A stretch of DNA of 6,905 nucleotides from a bacterium (lineage in GTDB: Bacteria > Electryoneota > Electryoneia > Electryoneales > Electryoneaceae): positions 1 through 6,905 of the forward strand of contig JANQEY010000223.1 in the NCBI GenBank assembly GCA_028278125.1, in the 5' to 3' direction. This document shows, piece by piece, positions 5,819-6,905 of the stretch. The notes below the pieces were generated by a model. That model was given only the letters and a program-made list of their open reading frames with translations. It did not search any database and was not told the DNA's origin. A program made the position numbers and the translations under genes. Positions within the stretch are counted from its first letter, which is position 1. The number at the start of each line of letters is the position of its first letter.

Positions 5819-6685
5819 ATGACAATCCTTACGGCCTTACTTGCACTTGGTACCCTTACCCTGATATTGGCGATGATGTTGATCATAGCCAACAGGAAGC
5901 TGTATGTCTATGAAGATCCAAGGATTGATGTTGTTGAAGATATGTTACCACATGCCAATTGCGGTGCATGTGGCAAACCGGGTTGCCGACCATTTGCTGA
6001 AGCTTTAGTTTCAGGTGAAGTCCTTCCAGGGAAATGTACAGTGAGCAGTGACGAAGGTCGTCAGGCTATTGCAGAGTACCTTGGCGTTGATCTTGGTTCC
6101 GAAGACAAGATTGTGGCAAGGTTGGCTTGTGCAGGAGGAACCAATGTTGCTTTGAACCGTGCTCATTATAAAGGAATGAGCAGTTGCCAGGCCGCTACAC
6201 TTGTTTCCGGGGGAGGTAAAGGATGTTTCTGGGGTTGTCTTGGTCTTGGTGATTGTTCGTCAGTTTGTGATTTCGATGCCATTACAATGAATGAATTTTC
6301 CATTCCGATTGTCGATACGGAAAAATGCACAGCCTGTGGGGATTGTGTTGAAGTCTGCCCCAAGGATCTTTTCTCCCTGAGATCATTGAATCACCAATTA
6401 TGGGTAGCTTGTAAAAACCTTGAACATGGAGATGATGTGCTGGAAGAATGCCAGGTTGCCTGTACCGCTTGTGGGAAATGTGCCATGGATGCTCCCGGTG
6501 ATCTGGTTACCATGGAAAATAATCTCCCGGTAGTTAACTATAGTAGTTATACAAATACTAAAGAACCTATTGAAAGATGTCCGACCGGAGCCATAGTCTG
6601 GCTGGATGAGAAATTGGGGCCGATCAAGGGAGAAGAAAGTAAAAAGGTCATAAGAAAAGGAAAACGTATGAGTGGGTATTCATAA
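5819..6685 (+). CDS. rnfB: Rnf electron transport complex subunit RnfB (polyferredoxin, electron entry)
   Basis: RnfB accepts electrons from reduced ferredoxin on the cytoplasmic side. The 288-residue protein begins with a membrane helix (about 3-24). Next comes the Fe-S domain NCGACGKPGCRPFA with Cys48, 51, 56 and 73, the classic RnfB 4Fe-4S fold. A 2[4Fe-4S] ferredoxin section uses C136-x3-C140-x5-C146-x3-C150 and C170-x2-C173-x2-C176-x3-C180-P. A C-terminal section has C215-x2-C218-x2-C221 and C254-P, enough for one further cluster because the expected fourth Cys of the first motif is Ala225. Other cysteines are at 104, 123, 198 and 211. Cys150 is followed by Asp where Pro is usual. The length fits the long RnfB of anaerobes, not the ~190-residue enterobacterial form. 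The start ATG lacks a Shine-Dalgarno. It is the last gene of the run, and the hairpin array starts 7 bases after its stop. Confidence 0.95.
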   Translation: MTILTALLALGTLTLILAMMLIIANRKLYVYEDPRIDVVEDMLPHANCGACGKPGCRPFAEALVSGEVLPGKCTVSSDEGRQAIAEYLGVDLGSEDKIVARLACAGGTNVALNRAHYKGMSSCQAATLVSGGGKGCFWGCLGLGDCSSVCDFDAITMNEFSIPIVDTEKCTACGDCVEVCPKDLFSLRSLNHQLWVACKNLEHGDDVLEECQVACTACGKCAMDAPGDLVTMENNLPVVNYSSYTNTKEPIERCPTGAIVWLDEKLGPIKGEESKKVIRKGKRMSGYS

Positions 6686-6691
6686 CCATAC

Positions 6692-6715
6692 GTTTCAAGC
6701 GAAGACGCTTGAAAC
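6692..6715 (+). repeat. Hairpin 1 of array, plus orientation
   Basis: The left arm GTTTCAAGCG (6692-6701) pairs perfectly over 10 bp with CGCTTGAAAC (6706-6715); the loop is AAGA. It is identical to hairpin 3 apart from the outermost base pair. Confidence 0.85.
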
Positions 6716-6756
6716 AACAACAGGAAGAATCCATCAAAACGTTATGAACACCTGTT

Positions 6757-6780
6757 CCTTTAAGCGTCACCGCTTAAAGG
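6757..6780 (-). repeat. Hairpin 2 of array, minus orientation
   Basis: CCTTTAAGCG (6757-6766) pairs with CGCTTAAAGG (6771-6780) over 10 bp; the loop is TCAC, or GTGA on the minus strand. Confidence 0.85.
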
Positions 6781-6794
6781 TATTTCTGAAAAAA

Positions 6795-6816
6795 TTTCAA
6801 GCGAAGACGCTTGAAA
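6795..6816 (+). repeat. Hairpin 3 of array, plus orientation
   Basis: TTTCAAGCG (6795-6803) pairs with CGCTTGAAA (6808-6816) over 9 bp; the loop is AAGA. This is the second copy of the hairpin 1 sequence, 102 bases downstream, and the identity runs on to 6820. Confidence 0.85.
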
Positions 6817-6837
6817 CAACCAAGAATGTTTCGTGTT

Positions 6838-6861
6838 GCTTTAGGCGTCTCCGCCTAAAGC
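6838..6861 (-). repeat. Hairpin 4 of array, minus orientation
   Basis: GCTTTAGGCG (6838-6847) pairs with CGCCTAAAGC (6852-6861) over 10 bp; the loop is TCTC, or GAGA on the minus strand. It is the most GC-rich stem of the four and lies 10 bases before the terminator stem. Confidence 0.85.
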
Positions 6862-6871
6862 CATACATAAA

Positions 6872-6901
6872 AAAAGGACCTCCCTGGCGGTTGGTCCTTT
6901 T
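6872..6901 (+). terminator. Probable intrinsic terminator of the rnf cluster, possibly bidirectional
   Basis: AAAAGGACC (6872-6880) pairs with GGTCCTTTT (6893-6901) around a 12-base loop. The GGACC/GGTCC stem base is followed by TTTT then ATCT on the plus strand. Seven As before the stem (6869-6875) form a T run on the minus strand, so a convergent gene to the right could share it. It is the first such structure after the run beginning at rnfC. Confidence 0.75.
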
Positions 6902-6905
6902 ATCT

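Larger units (their letters stand above)
6692..6861 (+). repeat. Array of four palindromic REP-like hairpins in alternating orientation
   Basis: Four hairpins with 9-10 bp perfect stems and 4-base loops lie within 170 bases after rnfB. All share the core GCG-RWGA-CGC: it reads on the plus strand in hairpins 1 and 3 (loop AAGA) and on the minus strand in hairpins 2 and 4 (loops GTGA and GAGA). The orientation order is therefore + - + -. Hairpins 1 and 3 share 26 identical bases (6693-6718 and 6795-6820). Short complementary segments join each pair: AACAGG 6719-6724 with CCTGTT 6751-6756, and CAAC 6817-6820 with GTTG 6835-6838. The layout resembles bacterial interspersed mosaic elements made of paired REP sequences. 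Its position in the 3' untranslated region could also affect mRNA stability or attenuate read-through. The family is not identified. Confidence 0.75.

Noticed and set aside
446..6685. Na+-NQR operon (nqrABCDEF)
   Set aside because: RnfC and RnfB with their ferredoxin motifs are specific to Rnf. The FNR-like gene lacks the membrane helix and [2Fe-2S] domain of NqrF, and there is no NqrA.
6692..6861. CRISPR array
   Set aside because: Only two copies are identical, units alternate in orientation, spacing is irregular (65, 37 and 44 bases between centres), and no cas genes are present.

Overview
The window holds one plus-strand gene cluster for an Rnf complex, the membrane-bound, ion-pumping ferredoxin:NAD+ oxidoreductase. 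All six subunits are present and look intact. The base composition (roughly 43% GC by eye), the near absence of Shine-Dalgarno sequences, and the fused pyruvate:ferredoxin-oxidoreductase tail upstream suggest an anaerobic or facultative member of the Bacteroidota/Chlorobiota group. This placement is inference; there is no rRNA or other taxonomic marker.

Layout. Positions 1-405 are the 3' end of a gene that enters from the left. It encodes the C-terminal ferredoxin-like domain of a pyruvate (2-oxoacid):ferredoxin/flavodoxin oxidoreductase-type protein. After a gap of about 40 bases come rnfC, rnfD, rnfG, rnfE and rnfA (446-4729), each overlapping the next by 4-11 bases. Two non-canonical genes follow: a 60-residue one-helix protein with four clustered cysteines (4736-4918) and a stand-alone plant-type ferredoxin-NAD(P)+ reductase (4940-5797). 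rnfB (5819-6685) closes the gene run. The last 220 bases have no gene. They hold four near-perfect hairpins in alternating orientation, two of them copies of one 26-base sequence, followed by a probable intrinsic terminator (6872-6901).

How it fits together. A 2-oxoacid oxidoreductase reduces ferredoxin. RnfB accepts those electrons through its iron-sulfur clusters, and they pass through the membrane subunits (RnfA/RnfE, and RnfD and RnfG with their covalently bound FMN) to RnfC, which reduces NAD+. The free energy drives Na+ or H+ export; which ion cannot be read from the sequence. The embedded reductase would link the same ferredoxin pool to NAD(P)H. The small Cys-rich protein recalls NqrM, the iron-delivery/maturation factor of the related Na+-NQR, and is a candidate Rnf assembly factor. 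The most notable points are therefore the two accessory genes inserted between rnfA and rnfB, and the repeat array at the 3' end.
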